Shown piece by piece: positions 29,584-39,440 of a DNA stretch of 64,000 nt. A program made the translations under genes and the position numbers. Source of the stretch: Methylobacterium sp. 17Sr1-1 (GTDB lineage: Bacteria > Pseudomonadota > Alphaproteobacteria > Rhizobiales > Beijerinckiaceae). Location: NCBI RefSeq assembly GCF_003173775.1, contig NZ_CP029552.1:761001-825000 (forward strand). Direction: 5' to 3'. The notes below the pieces were generated by a model, which worked only from the letters and a program-made list of their open reading frames with translations, did not search any database and was not told the origin of the DNA. Each line of letters starts with the position of its first letter. The stretch's first letter is position 1.

Positions 29584-30870
29584 ATGAGCGCACACGCCAC
29601 AACCTACGTTCCCAAGAGCCGCTTCGCGAAGTGGTTCGAGGCCCGGCTGCCGATCGCAGGCCTGGTCCATTCCTCGTTCATCGCCTTCCCGGTGCCGCGC
29701 AACCTGAACTACTTCTGGACGTTCGGCGCCATCCTGATGGCGATGCTGGGCTCGCAGATCATCACCGGCGTCTGGCTGGCGATGCACTACCAGCCCTCGG
29801 CGACCGAGGCGTTCAACTCCGTCGAGCACATCATGCGCGACGTGAACTACGGCTGGCTCCTGCGCTACATGCACGCCAACGGCGCCTCGATGTTCTTCAT
29901 CGCGGTCTACGTGCACATGTTCCGCAACCTCTATTACGGGTCGTACAAGGCCCCGCGCGAGGTGCTCTACATCCTCGGCGTGATCATCTACCTCCTGATG
30001 ATGGCGACCGCGTTCCTCGGCTACACCCTGCCGTGGGGCCAGATGTCGTTCTGGGGCGCCACCGTCATCACCAACATCCTGGCGGCGATCCCGATCGTCG
30101 GCGACACGATCCAGAGCCTGCTCTGGGGCGGCTATTCGGTCGGCAACCCGACCATCAACCGCTTCTTCTCGCTGCACTACCTGCTGCCGTTCATGATCGC
30201 CGGCGTCGTCGTCCTGCACGTCTGGGCGCTGCACGTCACCGGCCAGAACAACCCCACCGGCATCCCGATCAAGTCGGGCAAGGACGCCGTGCCCTTCACC
30301 CCCTACGCGACCATCAAGGACGTGTTCGCGGTGGTGGTGTTCTTCGTCTTCTTCGCCTACTGGATCTTCCTGCAGCCGAACTACCTCGGCCACGCCGACA
30401 ACTACATCCCGGCGAACCCCGCCGTGACGCCGGCGCACATCGTGCCCGAGTGGTACTTCCTGCCCTTCTACGCCATCCTGCGCGCGGTGCCGGACAAGCT
30501 CGGCGGCGTGATCCTGATGTTCGGCGCGGTGATCATCCTGGCGCTCGCGCCATGGCTCGACACCTCGCGGGTCCGCTCGGCCAACTACCGGCCGATCTAC
30601 CGCCAGTTCTTCTGGGTCTTCATCTTCTGCTGCTTCCTGCTCGGCTGGCTCGGCTCGAAGCCCCCGGAGGGCGGCTACGTGCTCGCCTCGCGCATCGCCA
30701 CCTTCTACTACTTCGCCCACTTCCTGATCGTGATGCCGCTGGTCGGCCTGTTCGAGACGCCGAAGCCCCTGCCGGGCTCGATCCTCGAGAGCGTCACCGG
30801 CCCGGGCAAGCAGGTCGGCTCCTCCGGCATGCCGGCCGGCGCCGCCGCCGCGCCCCCGACCAAGGGCTGA
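29584..30870 (+). CDS. petB: Cytochrome b of the bc1 complex
   Basis: 428 residues and eight transmembrane helices. Two His pairs ligate the hemes: RYMHAN with VYVHM, and SLHYLL with VLHVW. The Qo-site PEWY motif is present ([15 protein letters not shown]). It forms the membrane core that oxidises ubiquinol and moves protons. The short Ala/Pro-rich C-terminal tail is unremarkable. It starts 42 bp after petA. Confidence 0.96.
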   Translation: MSAHATTYVPKSRFAKWFEARLPIAGLVHSSFIAFPVPRNLNYFWTFGAILMAMLGSQIITGVWLAMHYQPSATEAFNSVEHIMRDVNYGWLLRYMHANGASMFFIAVYVHMFRNLYYGSYKAPREVLYILGVIIYLLMMATAFLGYTLPWGQMSFWGATVITNILAAIPIVGDTIQSLLWGGYSVGNPTINRFFSLHYLLPFMIAGVVVLHVWALHVTGQNNPTGIPIKSGKDAVPFTPYATIKDVFAVVVFFVFFAYWIFLQPNYLGHADNYIPANPAVTPAHIVPEWYFLPFYAILRAVPDKLGGVILMFGAVIILALAPWLDTSRVRSANYRPIYRQFFWVFIFCCFLLGWLGSKPPEGGYVLASRIATFYYFAHFLIVMPLVGLFETPKPLPGSILESVTGPGKQVGSSGMPAGAAAAPPTKG

Positions 30871-30880
30871 GAACTCCCTC

Positions 30881-30912
30881 GGAGAGCGGATGTCGCAAGG
30901 CATCCGCTCTCC
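30881..30912 (+). other. Intercistronic hairpin between petB and petC
   Basis: GGAGAGCGGATG (30881-30892) and CATCCGCTCTCC (30901-30912) are perfect 12-bp arms with an 8-nt loop, in the 90-bp petB-petC gap and with no T-run. It probably adjusts mRNA stability or partial read-through. Confidence 0.6.
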
Positions 30913-30960
30913 CACGATCACGACAAAGCACTAACGACGCCGCAAGGGGCATCGAGGGGA

Positions 30961-31872
30961 ATGATCAGAACACGCGCTCTCGGGACACGCGCTCTCTTGG
31001 CCGCCGCTGTCGCCGCCTTCCTGTCGGCCGGCGCCGCCTCGGCCGAGGACCACGGGCCGCTGCCCCACCGCGAGAAGTGGACCTTCTCGGGAATGTTCGG
31101 CACCTTCGACCAGGCGCAGCTGCAGCGCGGCTTCCAGGTCTACCGCGAGGTCTGCTCGAACTGCCACAGCCTGCACTACGTCCGCTTCCGCAACCTGGAA
31201 GAGGAGGGCGGGCCCGACTTCTCCGCCGCCCAGGTCAAGGCGCTGGCGGCCGAGTACAAGGTCAAGGACGGCCCGAACGATTCCGGCGACATGTTCGAGC
31301 GGCCCGGCCGCCCGGCGGACAAGTTCCCGTCGCCGTTCCCGAACGATCAGGCCGCGGCCGCCGCCAATGGCGGCAAGGCGCCGCCGGACCTGTCGCTGAT
31401 GGCCAAGGCCCGCACCTTCGCCCGCGGCGGCCTGTGGTTCATCATCGATTGGCTGCCCTTCATCGGCTACACCGAGCAGGGTCCGGACTACATCCACGCC
31501 CTCCTCAACGGCTACAAGGAAGAGCCGCCGAAGGGCGTGACCGTGCCGGAGGGCGGGCACTACAACGAGTTCTATCCGGGTAACGTCATCGCGATGCCCA
31601 AGCCCCTCAGCGACGGTCAGGTGACCTACGCCAAGGGCGCCGACGGCAAGCCGGTCGTACCGGAGACGGTCGACCAGTACTCGCGCGACATCACAGCCTT
31701 CCTGATGTGGACGGCCGAGCCGCACCTCCTGGCGCGCAAGTCGCTGGGCCTGCGGGCGATGCTGTTCCTGCTCGTCCTGGCCGGCCTGCTCTACTACGTG
31801 AAGAAGAAGATCTGGTCGGACGTCGGCGGCGAGACGCACGGGCTGCAGCCCGAGCTGCACAAGACCAGCTGA
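30961..31872 (+). CDS. petC: Cytochrome c1
   Basis: 303 residues. The signal peptide ends near residue 28 (ASAED). The heme c site is CSNCH (Cys65, Cys68, His69) and the distal Met lies in VIAMPKPLSDG. A C-terminal transmembrane anchor (LFLLVLAGLLYYVKKKIW) holds it in the membrane with the heme in the periplasm. It accepts electrons from the Rieske protein and passes them to soluble cytochrome c. Confidence 0.95.
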   Translation: MIRTRALGTRALLAAAVAAFLSAGAASAEDHGPLPHREKWTFSGMFGTFDQAQLQRGFQVYREVCSNCHSLHYVRFRNLEEEGGPDFSAAQVKALAAEYKVKDGPNDSGDMFERPGRPADKFPSPFPNDQAAAAANGGKAPPDLSLMAKARTFARGGLWFIIDWLPFIGYTEQGPDYIHALLNGYKEEPPKGVTVPEGGHYNEFYPGNVIAMPKPLSDGQVTYAKGADGKPVVPETVDQYSRDITAFLMWTAEPHLLARKSLGLRAMLFLLVLAGLLYYVKKKIWSDVGGETHGLQPELHKTS

Positions 31873-31874
31873 CC

Positions 31875-31886
31875 TTCGAATTCGAA
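31875..31886. repeat. 12-bp palindrome after petC
   Basis: ttcgaattcgaa is perfectly self-complementary and lies directly after the petC stop, ahead of the terminator. Its function is unknown. Confidence 0.4.
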
Positions 31887-31893
31887 CCTACCC

Positions 31894-31920
31894 GAGGCCC
31901 CGCAAGGGGCCTCTTTCGTT
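31894..31920 (+). terminator. Intrinsic terminator of petABC
   Basis: GAGGCCCC (31894-31901), GCAA tetraloop, GGGGCCTC (31906-31913), then TTTCGTT. It ends 13 bp before the mtnP start codon. Confidence 0.82.
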
Positions 31921-31933
31921 AGAGGAGAACTCC

Positions 31934-32812
31934 ATGGTCAAGGCCGTGCTCGGAGTGATCGGCGGGTCGGGCGTCTACGACCTGCCCGGGCTGGAGGACG
32001 TGCGCGAGGAGCGGATCACCTCGCCCTGGGGCGAGCCGTCGGACTCGCTCCGCATCGGCCGGATCGGCGAGACCGAGGTGGTGTTCCTGGCGCGTCACGG
32101 TCGCGGCCACCGGCTCTCGCCGTCCGGCATCGACTACCGGGCCAACATCGACGTGCTCAAGCGCGCCGGCGTCACCGACATCGTGGCGCTCTCGGCCTGC
32201 GGCTCGTTCCGGCAGGAGCTCTATCCGGGCCTGTTCGTCCTCGTCGACCAGTTCGTCGACCGCACGGTCGGCCGCACCTCGTCGTTCTTCGGCAATGGCT
32301 GCGTCGCCCACGTCTCGATGGCCCATCCGGTCGGCCCGGGGCTCCAGGCCCGCATCCTGGCCGCCGCCGAGGCCGAGGAGATCGCGGTCCGGAAGGGCGG
32401 CACCTATGTCTGCATGGAAGGCCCGCAATTCTCGTCCTACGCCGAGTCGCTCAATTACAAGGCGCAGGGCTACGACGTGATCGGCATGACCAACATGCCG
32501 GAGGCCAAGCTCGCCCGCGAGGCCGAGATCACCTATGCGACGATCGCGATGGTGACGGACTTCGATTGCTGGCACCCGGAGCACGGCGCCGTCGACGTCG
32601 CCTCCGTGGTGGCGGTGGCCCGCGCCAACGCCTCGAAGGCCGCGCGCCTGGTGAGCCGTCTCGCCCGCGATTTCCCGGCCGAGCGCGAGCCCTGCCCGGC
32701 GGGTTCCGACCGGGCCCTCGACGGCGCGATCATGACCGCGCCGACCCACCGCGACCCGGCGCTGATGGCCAAGCTCGATGCGGTCTGCGCGCGGGTGATG
32801 GCGGACGTGTGA
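31934..32812 (+). CDS. mtnP: S-methyl-5-prime-thioadenosine phosphorylase
   Basis: 292 residues with GAGGAG before the ATG. Typical sequence includes GVIGGSGVYDLPGL, FLARHGRGHRLSPSGIDYRANI and CMEGPQFSSYAES, and the C-terminal FDCWHPEHGAVDV segment fits the MTAP group. It cleaves methylthioadenosine to adenine and methylthioribose-1-phosphate for methionine salvage. It lies directly after the petABC terminator. Confidence 0.93.
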   Translation: MVKAVLGVIGGSGVYDLPGLEDVREERITSPWGEPSDSLRIGRIGETEVVFLARHGRGHRLSPSGIDYRANIDVLKRAGVTDIVALSACGSFRQELYPGLFVLVDQFVDRTVGRTSSFFGNGCVAHVSMAHPVGPGLQARILAAAEAEEIAVRKGGTYVCMEGPQFSSYAESLNYKAQGYDVIGMTNMPEAKLAREAEITYATIAMVTDFDCWHPEHGAVDVASVVAVARANASKAARLVSRLARDFPAEREPCPAGSDRALDGAIMTAPTHRDPALMAKLDAVCARVMADV

Positions 32813-32821
32813 GAATCGACG

Positions 32822-32850
32822 GCCGTGAATGTGATGTGAGGAGTATCCCG
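32822..32850. repeat. Short direct repeat matching the interior of brnT
   Basis: gtgaatgtgatgtgaggag followed by tatccc closely matches gtgaacgtgatgttcaggag followed by tacccc, which lies inside brnT near 33246-33272. It sits between mtnP and brnA and looks like a broken duplicate of the toxin gene or a footprint of how the module arrived. Confidence 0.45.
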
Positions 32851-32875
32851 ATCAAAGGGCGCTCCTCGCGTTTCC

Positions 32876-33178
32876 TCAGCGCTTGGGCTTTTCGGACTGC
32901 TGCGCTTCTACGTAGCTCCGTAATACCGCGTTCATCCGAGCGGAATAATCAGCGCCGCCGCGCTGGAAGAATTCGACCACTTCCTTGTCGAAAGTCGCAT
33001 GAATCACAATCTTGTTGGCTGGTGCATAAATATTTGCATTCGCCCAGTAATCCTCATCCGTGGCGGGATTTTCTTCATCTTCGGCGGCAATGCGCTCGAT
33101 TTCGTCCTCGGACATCGCGCGGAGAGTGGCCCAGTCCGTGCGGCCAGTCGCTGCCTTAGCTGCTTTGCTGCTTGGCAT
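32876..33178 (-). CDS. brnA: BrnA-family antitoxin
   Basis: 100 residues from the ATG at 33178, preceded by GGAGGG at a good distance; longer frames upstream lie inside brnT. The acidic N-terminal half is followed by a ribbon-helix-helix-like C-terminus ([38 protein letters not shown]), as in BrnA proteins. It should bind and neutralise BrnT and repress the operon. It overlaps the end of brnT by 23 bp, the usual toxin-first order. Confidence 0.82.
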   Translation of the reverse strand: MPSSKAAKAATGRTDWATLRAMSEDEIERIAAEDEENPATDEDYWANANIYAPANKIVIHATFDKEVVEFFQRGGADYSARMNAVLRSYVEAQQSEKPKR

Positions 33179-33449
33179 AGTACGCCCTCCGTTCCTTTCG
33201 ACTTGCAACACGGGCCGAGATAATCCTGTTCTTCGGCGGTCGCGGCGTGAACGTGATGTTCAGGAGTACCCCACGAAGTTCGGCGAGCATGTTGAATCGC
33301 CGTTCGCCGTAGGCATGCCTGATATCCTCGGTCACGAGTGCGAAACGGCCGTCGAAGGCTTCTTCCAAGTCGGCGAAATCGATCCCACGCTCCTCGAGGT
33401 TGCGCGCGTTCTTGGCGTCGGCCCATTCCGTTGTTTCATTCTCGCCCAT
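33156..33449 (-). CDS. brnT: BrnT-family ribonuclease toxin
   Basis: 97 residues from the ATG at 33449; a GTG two codons earlier (33455) is possible and neither has a strong ribosome site. The pattern [23 protein letters not shown], then [21 protein letters not shown] and a basic [15 protein letters not shown] tail, is characteristic of BrnT (RelE-like fold). It would cleave mRNA when freed from BrnA. The pair lies between mtnP and hisB and is likely a mobile insertion. Confidence 0.85.
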   Translation of the reverse strand: MGENETTEWADAKNARNLEERGIDFADLEEAFDGRFALVTEDIRHAYGERRFNMLAELRGVLLNITFTPRPPKNRIISARVASRKERRAYYAKQQSS

Positions 33450-33689
33450 CGTCACATCGGTAGGATTATGGCCACGCGAAGAGGCGAAAGCCAGCGGGCG
33501 ATCGTAGGGCCGCGACCCCGTGGCCGCATGGCCTGTCCGTCCTCATTCAGGCGCCCGGCGCGTCTCCGTTGGAACTCGCTCCATTCTCCCTCCCAATGGT
33601 GCAGGGGTCAAAGCCCGCATCTCCCCTGGCGTTTCCGCGGACTGCCTTTTAACAAGGCAGCCCGTTTCCGTTGGCAACCAGTTCTGGCG

Positions 33690-34292
33690 ATGACCGATTC
33701 CTCCCTCCGCACCGGCCGCGTCGACCGGCGCACCGCCGAGACCGACGTCAGCGTCGCGCTCACCCTCGACGGCACCGGCAAAGCCAGCATCGCGACGGGA
33801 GTTGGCTTCCTCGACCACATGCTGGAGCTGCTCGCCCGCCACGCCCTGTTCGACCTCGAGATCAAGGTGACGGGCGACCTTCACGTCGACCAGCACCATA
33901 CCACCGAGGATTGCGGCATCGCGCTCGGCCAGGCCTTCGCCCAGGCGCTGGGCGACAAGCGCGGCATCCGCCGCTACGCCGACCTGCATCTGCCCATGGA
34001 CGAGGCACTGACCCGGGTCGCCGTCGATATCTCCGGTCGGCCGTTCCTGGTGTTCCGCACCGACTTCGCCCGGGAGAAGATCGGCGTCTTCGACACCGAG
34101 CTGGTGCGCGAGTGGTTCCAGGCCTTCGCGATGAATGCCGGGATCACGCTGCACGTCGAGACGCTGTACGGCGACAACCAGCACCATATCGCCGAGAGCT
34201 GCTACAAGGGGCTGGCACGTGCCTTGCGGCACGCCGTCGAGGTCGATCCCCGAGAGGGCGGCCGGGTGCCATCGACCAAAGGCTCGCTCTAA
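33690..34292 (+). CDS. hisB: Imidazoleglycerol-phosphate dehydratase
   Basis: 200 residues, the monofunctional form. The frame is open far upstream but the family sequence begins at the ATG at 33690. Metal-binding His clusters are present ([16 protein letters not shown] and [18 protein letters not shown]). It dehydrates imidazoleglycerol phosphate in histidine synthesis. It starts hisB-DUF2628-hisH-hisA. Confidence 0.95.
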   Translation: MTDSSLRTGRVDRRTAETDVSVALTLDGTGKASIATGVGFLDHMLELLARHALFDLEIKVTGDLHVDQHHTTEDCGIALGQAFAQALGDKRGIRRYADLHLPMDEALTRVAVDISGRPFLVFRTDFAREKIGVFDTELVREWFQAFAMNAGITLHVETLYGDNQHHIAESCYKGLARALRHAVEVDPREGGRVPSTKGSL

Positions 34293-34331
34293 AGCCCTCA
34301 TGCCGCAACGACGGATCCCGGGGGGAACCGG

Positions 34332-34823
34332 ATGACCACCTACACCCTGCACGTCCCCGACGAGGTCGATCCCGGCGAGCCGGAGGCCTTGGACCGCGCC
34401 AAGCTGGTGCCGGACGCCTTCGTCTGGCCGGCCTTCTGGTTCTCCGCCCTCTGGTTCTTCTGGCACCGGCTCTGGCTCGCCGGCCTCGTCGTGCTGGCGG
34501 CCGAGGTCGTGGTCTGGGTCGCCGGCCTCGTCCTGGGGTTGCATCCGGTGGCGGGCTTCGCGATCGCGCTGCTCCTGTCGTGGCTCATCGGGCTCGAGGC
34601 CTCGTCGCTGCGGCGCTGGACCTATGCCCGCACCGGCCGCCCGATCCGCGACGCGGTGACGGCCTCGGACACCAAGGAGGCCGAGGTGAAGGTCGTCGCC
34701 CGCTGGCTGCGGGAGGAGGGCGCTCGCCTCGGCACCACCGCCCCCCGGCCGGCGACCCCGGCGAATACCCGCGCCGAGAGCCCGGCCCTCGGCTTCTTCC
34801 CGGAGGCGCAAGGGTCCCGGTGA
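34332..34823 (+). CDS. DUF2628 membrane protein
   Basis: 163 residues. A short N-terminal soluble part is followed by [23 protein letters not shown] and two to three transmembrane helices (about residues 30-100), then a soluble C-terminus. The VWPAFWF...[10 protein letters not shown] pattern is the DUF2628 signature. The gene lies between hisB and hisH in many alphaproteobacteria; its role is unknown. Confidence 0.8.
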   Translation: MTTYTLHVPDEVDPGEPEALDRAKLVPDAFVWPAFWFSALWFFWHRLWLAGLVVLAAEVVVWVAGLVLGLHPVAGFAIALLLSWLIGLEASSLRRWTYARTGRPIRDAVTASDTKEAEVKVVARWLREEGARLGTTAPRPATPANTRAESPALGFFPEAQGSR

Positions 34824-34887
34824 GCGCCGCAACCACCCAGACGGCCGCCCCGTCGACCCGAAGACCCGCGACCCGGGAGGATCTCCG

Positions 34888-35547
34888 TTGAGCGCGGACA
34901 CAGTCGCCATCATCGATTACGGCTCCGGCAACCTGCACTCGGCCGCCAAGGCCTTCGAGCGCGCCGCCCGCGAGACCGGAACCGGCGCCCGCATCGTCGT
35001 CACCTCCGATCCGGAGACCGTCGCCGGGGCCGACCGGGTCGTGCTGCCGGGCGTCGGCGCCTATGCCGATTGCCGGCGCGGCCTGGATGCCGTCTCCGGC
35101 ATGGTCGAGGCGATGACCGAGGTGGCCCATGGCCGCGGCCGCCCGTTCCTCGGCATCTGCGTCGGCATGCAGCTGCTGGCGAGCCGCGGCCTCGAATACG
35201 AGATCACCCCCGGCCTCGGCTGGATCCCGGGCGACGTCGCCCCGATCACGCCGGCGGATCCGAGCCTGAAGGTGCCGCATATGGGCTGGAACACGCTCCA
35301 GGAGCGCTCAGCCCACCCCCTGCTCGACGGCATCCCGACCGGGCCGGACGGGCTGCACGCCTATTTCGTGCACAGCTACGCCCTCGCGGCGGCCGAGCCC
35401 GGCGACGTGGTGGCGACCGCCGATTACGGCGGGGCGGTCACCGCCATGGTCGCCCGCGGCACCATCGCGGGCACCCAGTTCCACCCCGAGAAGAGCCAGA
35501 CCCTCGGGCTTCGGCTGATCGGCAACTTCCTGCGCTGGCGGCCCTGA
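34888..35547 (+). CDS. hisH: Imidazole glycerol phosphate synthase, glutaminase subunit
   Basis: 219 residues from a TTG at 34888, with GGGAGG nine bases upstream, after which the protein reads [18 protein letters not shown]. The class I glutamine amidotransferase nucleophile is Cys in GICVGMQ, and the His/Glu pair lies in [10 protein letters not shown]. It supplies ammonia to HisF. Confidence 0.94.
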   Translation: MSADTVAIIDYGSGNLHSAAKAFERAARETGTGARIVVTSDPETVAGADRVVLPGVGAYADCRRGLDAVSGMVEAMTEVAHGRGRPFLGICVGMQLLASRGLEYEITPGLGWIPGDVAPITPADPSLKVPHMGWNTLQERSAHPLLDGIPTGPDGLHAYFVHSYALAAAEPGDVVATADYGGAVTAMVARGTIAGTQFHPEKSQTLGLRLIGNFLRWRP

Positions 35548-35593
35548 CGGCCCGCCACCGCCTCCACGAACTCCAGCCTTGCGGTGACGACGC

Positions 35594-36355
35594 GTGATCC
35601 TGTTTCCGGCCATCGATCTCAAGGAAGGGCGCTGCGTCCGCCTCGTGCAGGGCGACATGGCGCAGGCCATCGTGTTCAGCGACGACCCGGCGGCGCAAGC
35701 CGGGACGTTCCAGGAGCAGGGGTTCTCCTGGCTCCACGTGGTCGATCTCGACGGCGCCTTCGCGGGCGCGCCGATGAACGCCGCGGCGGTCGACGCGATC
35801 CTCGCCGCCGTGACGATCCCGGTGCAGCTCGGCGGCGGCATCCGTGAGATGCGCACCGTCGAGGGCTGGCTCGCCAAGGGCGTCAGCCGGGTCATCATCG
35901 GCACCGCCGCCGTGAAGGACCCGACCTTCGTGCGCGAGGCCGCCCGCCGCTTCCCCGGCAAGATCGCCGTCGGCATCGACGCGAAGGACGGGCGCGTCGC
36001 GGTCGAGGGCTGGGCCAAGACCTCGACGGTGACGGCCGAGGAGCTCGGCCGCCGCTTCGAGGATGCCGGCGTCGCGGCGATCATCTACACCGACATCGCC
36101 CGCGACGGCATCCTCAAGGGGCTCAACATCCCGATGACGCTGGGCCTCGCCCAGGCGGTGAAGATCCCGGTGATCGCGTCGGGCGGCCTCGCCTCGATCG
36201 AGGACGTGCACCGCATCCTGGAGCCGGATTGCGCGGGCCTCGCCGGCGCCATCACGGGACGTGCCCTCTACGACGGCCGGATCGACCCGAAGGAGGCGCT
36301 GGCCGCCATCGCGCGGGCGAAGGCCGCGCAGGGCAGGGGCCAGCAGGCCGGCTGA
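35594..36355 (+). CDS. hisA: ProFAR isomerase
   Basis: 253 residues, a beta/alpha barrel, starting with GTG ([21 protein letters not shown]). The two catalytic-type Asp regions and phosphate loops ([25 protein letters not shown]) are intact. It isomerises the N1-phosphoribulosyl intermediate before HisF. A terminator follows 10 bp downstream. Confidence 0.94.
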   Translation: MILFPAIDLKEGRCVRLVQGDMAQAIVFSDDPAAQAGTFQEQGFSWLHVVDLDGAFAGAPMNAAAVDAILAAVTIPVQLGGGIREMRTVEGWLAKGVSRVIIGTAAVKDPTFVREAARRFPGKIAVGIDAKDGRVAVEGWAKTSTVTAEELGRRFEDAGVAAIIYTDIARDGILKGLNIPMTLGLAQAVKIPVIASGGLASIEDVHRILEPDCAGLAGAITGRALYDGRIDPKEALAAIARAKAAQGRGQQAG

Positions 36356-36365
36356 GGCGGATGAG

Positions 36366-36396
36366 GCCGTCTCGTGATAGGATCGAGACGGCTTTC
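36366..36396 (+). terminator. Intrinsic terminator after hisA
   Basis: GCCGTCTCG (36366-36374), 9-nt loop, CGAGACGGC (36384-36392), then TTTCC. It lies inside what is normally one continuous his operon and so separates hisB-hisH-hisA from hisF-hisE-coaA. Confidence 0.75.
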
Positions 36397-36415
36397 CGAA
36401 GAGGCGTGAGACAGC

Positions 36416-36904
36416 GTGACCGCCGCGACCCGTAAATCCAAGCCGGCTCCTGCACGGCCGGCTCCCCCGCCAGCCATGACGGCGTATGCCGACGACATTT
36501 ACGGCTGGGCGATAGAGCAAGCTGCCGCTCTGCGCGCCGGTAATCTGTCAGTCCTCGACCGTGAAAACCTGGCCGAGGAGATCGAGAGCTTGGGCCGCTC
36601 GGAATTCAACCGCCTCGTCAGCTTCTACGCTTTGGTTCAGCTGCATATGCTGAAGTGGCAGTATCAGCCGAGCCATCGCAGCGCGAGTTGGGCCGTCTCG
36701 ATCTCGACGCATCGCAAGCATGTGAACCTGACGATTGCGGACAACCCGAGCCTGAAATCGCGCCTCGACGAAGCCTTCGAGCGCGCCTACCTCCAAGCCC
36801 GGCTCAATGCCATCAACGAGACGGGGCTCGCTCCCGCGACCTTTCCGCTTGACTGCCCCTTCACGCGCGACGAGGCGATGACGCGCCCGTTCGTCTACGA
36901 GTGA
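36416..36904 (+). CDS. DUF29 family protein
   Basis: 162 residues from a GTG behind GAGG. A Pro/Ala-rich N-terminus (about 1-20) is followed by the full DUF29 pattern: YADDIYGWAIEQAAALRAGN, LDRENLAEEIESLGRSE, HMLKWQYQPSHRSASW, DNPSLKSRLDEAFERAY and FPLDCPFT. The function of this widespread cyanobacterial/proteobacterial family is unknown. It is inserted between hisA and hisF, 11 bp before hisF; an ATG at residue 21 could be the true start. Confidence 0.85.
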   Translation: MTAATRKSKPAPARPAPPPAMTAYADDIYGWAIEQAAALRAGNLSVLDRENLAEEIESLGRSEFNRLVSFYALVQLHMLKWQYQPSHRSASWAVSISTHRKHVNLTIADNPSLKSRLDEAFERAYLQARLNAINETGLAPATFPLDCPFTRDEAMTRPFVYE

Positions 36905-36915
36905 GCTAGCTCCCC

Positions 36916-37698
36916 GTGCTCAAGACCCGCATCATCCCCTGCCTCGACGTCAAGGACGGCCGCGTCGTCAAGGGCGTGCAGTTCCTCGAGCTGCGCGACG
37001 CCGGCGACCCGGTCGAGGCCGCCAAGGCCTACGACCGCGCCGGGGCCGACGAGCTCTGCTTCCTCGACATCACGGCGAGCCACGAGGACCGGGGCATCCT
37101 GCTCGACGCGGTGAGCCGCACGGCGGAGGCCTGCTTCATGCCGCTCACCGTCGGCGGCGGAGTGCGCAAGGTCGAGGACATCCGCACCCTGCTGCTGGCC
37201 GGGGCCGACAAGGTCTCGATCAACACCGCGGCGGTGAACGATCCGGACCTGGTGGCGCGGGCGGCGGAGAAGTTCGGCGCGCAATGCATCGTGGTGGCGA
37301 TCGACGCCAAGCGGGTCTCGGGGGATGGCGAGCCCCCCCGCTGGGAGATCTTCACCCATGGCGGCCGGAAGCCGACCGGGATCGACGCGATCGACTTCGC
37401 CCGCCTCGTGGCGGCGAAGGGAGCCGGCGAGCTGCTCGTCACCTCGATGGACCGCGACGGCATGCGCTCGGGCTACGATATCGGGCTCACCCGGGCGATC
37501 AGCGACGCGGTCAACGTGCCGGTGATCGCGTCCGGCGGCGTCGGCGGCCTCGACGACCTCGTGGCCGGCGTGCGCGACGGTGGCGCGAGCGCGGTGCTGG
37601 CCGCCTCGATCTTCCATTTCGGCCAGCACACCGTGGGGGAGGCCAAGGCCCACATGGCGGCGGCGGGCCTCGCCATGCGGCTCGACCCCACGCCCTGA
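36916..37698 (+). CDS. hisF: Imidazole glycerol phosphate synthase, cyclase subunit
   Basis: 260 residues from a GTG at 36916 ([20 protein letters not shown]). The catalytic Asp residues lie in [10 protein letters not shown] and [13 protein letters not shown]. Forms a complex with HisH and makes IGP and AICAR. Follows the DUF29 gene by 11 bp and is probably coexpressed with it. Confidence 0.95.
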   Translation: MLKTRIIPCLDVKDGRVVKGVQFLELRDAGDPVEAAKAYDRAGADELCFLDITASHEDRGILLDAVSRTAEACFMPLTVGGGVRKVEDIRTLLLAGADKVSINTAAVNDPDLVARAAEKFGAQCIVVAIDAKRVSGDGEPPRWEIFTHGGRKPTGIDAIDFARLVAAKGAGELLVTSMDRDGMRSGYDIGLTRAISDAVNVPVIASGGVGGLDDLVAGVRDGGASAVLAASIFHFGQHTVGEAKAHMAAAGLAMRLDPTP

Positions 37699-37796
37699 CC
37701 TATCGGCAATCACTACGGGAAATGCGGCCGAACAGCGCTTGACCGCCCGGCACGGCCGGCCCCAGGGTTCATCCGGAAATACCTTTTGGCAGCCGC

Positions 37797-38120
37797 ATGA
37801 CCACCTTCACCCTCGCCGACCTCGACCGCATCGTCCGCGAGCGCGCTGCGGCCTCGCCGGAAGAATCCTACACCGCCAAGCTCGTCGCAGGCGGGCCGGC
37901 GCGTCCGGCGAAGAAGCTCGGAGAGGAGGCGGTCGAGGCCGTGATCGCCGCGGTGCAGGGCGACCGCGACGGGCTGACGGCGGAGGCCGCCGACGTGCTC
38001 TATCACCTGCTGGTGGTGCTGCGGGCGGCCGACGTGCCGTTGGAGGCGGTGATGGCGGAGCTGGAGCGGCGCACGGCCCAGAGCGGCATCGCCGAGAAGG
38101 CGTCGAGGAGGCCCGCATGA
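37797..38120 (+). CDS. hisE: Phosphoribosyl-ATP pyrophosphatase
   Basis: 107 residues, a MazG-like all-helical pyrophosphatase with [24 protein letters not shown] and [13 protein letters not shown]. It hydrolyses PR-ATP to PR-AMP, the second histidine step. Its stop overlaps the coaA start (ATGA). Confidence 0.93.
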   Translation: MTTFTLADLDRIVRERAAASPEESYTAKLVAGGPARPAKKLGEEAVEAVIAAVQGDRDGLTAEAADVLYHLLVVLRAADVPLEAVMAELERRTAQSGIAEKASRRPA

Positions 38121-39154
38121 CCGACGCCAGCATGACCGAGGCAGGCCCGAACGGCGCGAGCCCGGCGCCGACCCTCGGCGCGGCGCAGCTGGCGGCGAGC
38201 CTCGACGAGGCGACCGACCACCTCTCGCCCTACCGGGTCTTCTCCCGCGAGGAATGGGCCCACCTGCGCGCCGACACGCCGCTCACCCTCACGGCCGAGG
38301 ACGTGATGCGGCTGCAATCGCTGAACGACCCGATCTCGCTCGAGGAGGTCATCGCGATCTACCTGCCGCTGTCGCGGCTGCTCTCGCTCTACGTCGCGGC
38401 GACGCAGGGGCTGTTCAAGGCGACCCAGCGCTTCCTCCTCGCCGAGCGGGAGGTGAAGGTGCCCTACATCATCGGGGTCGCCGGCTCGGTGGCGGTCGGC
38501 AAGTCGACCACCGCCCGGGTGCTCAAGGCGCTGCTCGCCCGTTGGCCCAACACCCCGAAGGTCGACCTCGTCACCACCGACGGGTTCCTGCTCCCCAATG
38601 CCGAGCTGAACCGCCTCGGCCTGATGGAGCGCAAGGGCTTTCCGGAAAGCTACGACAGCCCGACGCTGCTGCGCTTCCTCGCCGACATCAAGGCCGGCAA
38701 GCGCCACGTCGCGGCGCCGCTCTACTCCCACCTCGTCTACGACGTGGTACCGGGGGAGAATACGGTGGTCGACCGGCCCGACATCCTGATCGTCGAGGGG
38801 CTGAACGTGCTCCAGCCCGCCCGCCTGCCGCGGGACGGCACGGCGATTCCCTTCGTCTCGGATTTCTTCGACTTCTCGGTCTATCTCGACGCACACGAGG
38901 ACGACCTGCACCGCTGGTACGTCAACCGCTTCCTGCGCCTGCGCAACACCGCCTTCCGCGATCCGCTCTCGTATTTCCGTAAATACGCGGAGATCTCCGA
39001 GGACGAGGCGCTGAACATCGCCGACGGCCTGTGGAACCGCATCAATCTCCTGAACCTGCGCGACAACATCGTGCCGACACGCCAGCGCGCCAGCCTGATC
39101 CTCGCCAAGGGTGCGAGCCACCGCATCGAGAGCGTGGCGTTGCGGCGATTGTGA
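38117..39154 (+). CDS. coaA: Type I pantothenate kinase
   Basis: 345 residues from the ATG at 38117, which overlaps the hisE stop by 4 bp. P-loop [12 protein letters not shown], then [19 protein letters not shown] and YSHLVYDVV, as in prokaryotic type I PanK. The first committed step of coenzyme A synthesis. The hisE-coaA coupling is usual in alphaproteobacteria. The frame is open upstream through hisE only by chance. Confidence 0.95.
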   Translation: MTDASMTEAGPNGASPAPTLGAAQLAASLDEATDHLSPYRVFSREEWAHLRADTPLTLTAEDVMRLQSLNDPISLEEVIAIYLPLSRLLSLYVAATQGLFKATQRFLLAEREVKVPYIIGVAGSVAVGKSTTARVLKALLARWPNTPKVDLVTTDGFLLPNAELNRLGLMERKGFPESYDSPTLLRFLADIKAGKRHVAAPLYSHLVYDVVPGENTVVDRPDILIVEGLNVLQPARLPRDGTAIPFVSDFFDFSVYLDAHEDDLHRWYVNRFLRLRNTAFRDPLSYFRKYAEISEDEALNIADGLWNRINLLNLRDNIVPTRQRASLILAKGASHRIESVALRRL

Positions 39155-39207
39155 GCACCTGTCCGACCGTCTGGACAGATCATCCCGACGGCATCGATAT
39201 TCTCTGC

Positions 39208-39247
39208 GTCACCCCGGGGCCGCATAGCGGAACCCGGGATCCATGAC
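39208..39247. repeat. Dispersed hairpin repeat, copy 2 (gtcatcccgg family)
   Basis: It runs from gtcaccccgg to the gatccatgac end, and is the reverse-orientation relative of 17293-17328: both share the gcggaacccgggat core and GTCA/TGAC ends. Confidence 0.5.
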
Positions 39248-39440
39248 CGCTGAGGTGCCAGGACGAGGTGCAACGCGATCCGTGGTGGAGGTGAAGGCGC
39301 CGACCGAAGCGAAGGGCGGGCGGGACCTGCTCAAGCCGCTCGCGACGAGTCCCGGCGACCAGGCGTTCCGGCCGATCGAGGCGGGCAATTGTCCGTACGC
39401 CGGCAAGGTGCGACAGGCGGCCACTCCCGGCACGACAAGA

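Noticed and set aside
33060..33689. Upstream extension of hisB through the toxin gene region
   Set aside because: HisB homology begins exactly at the ATG at 33690; the extension is antisense to brnT/brnA.
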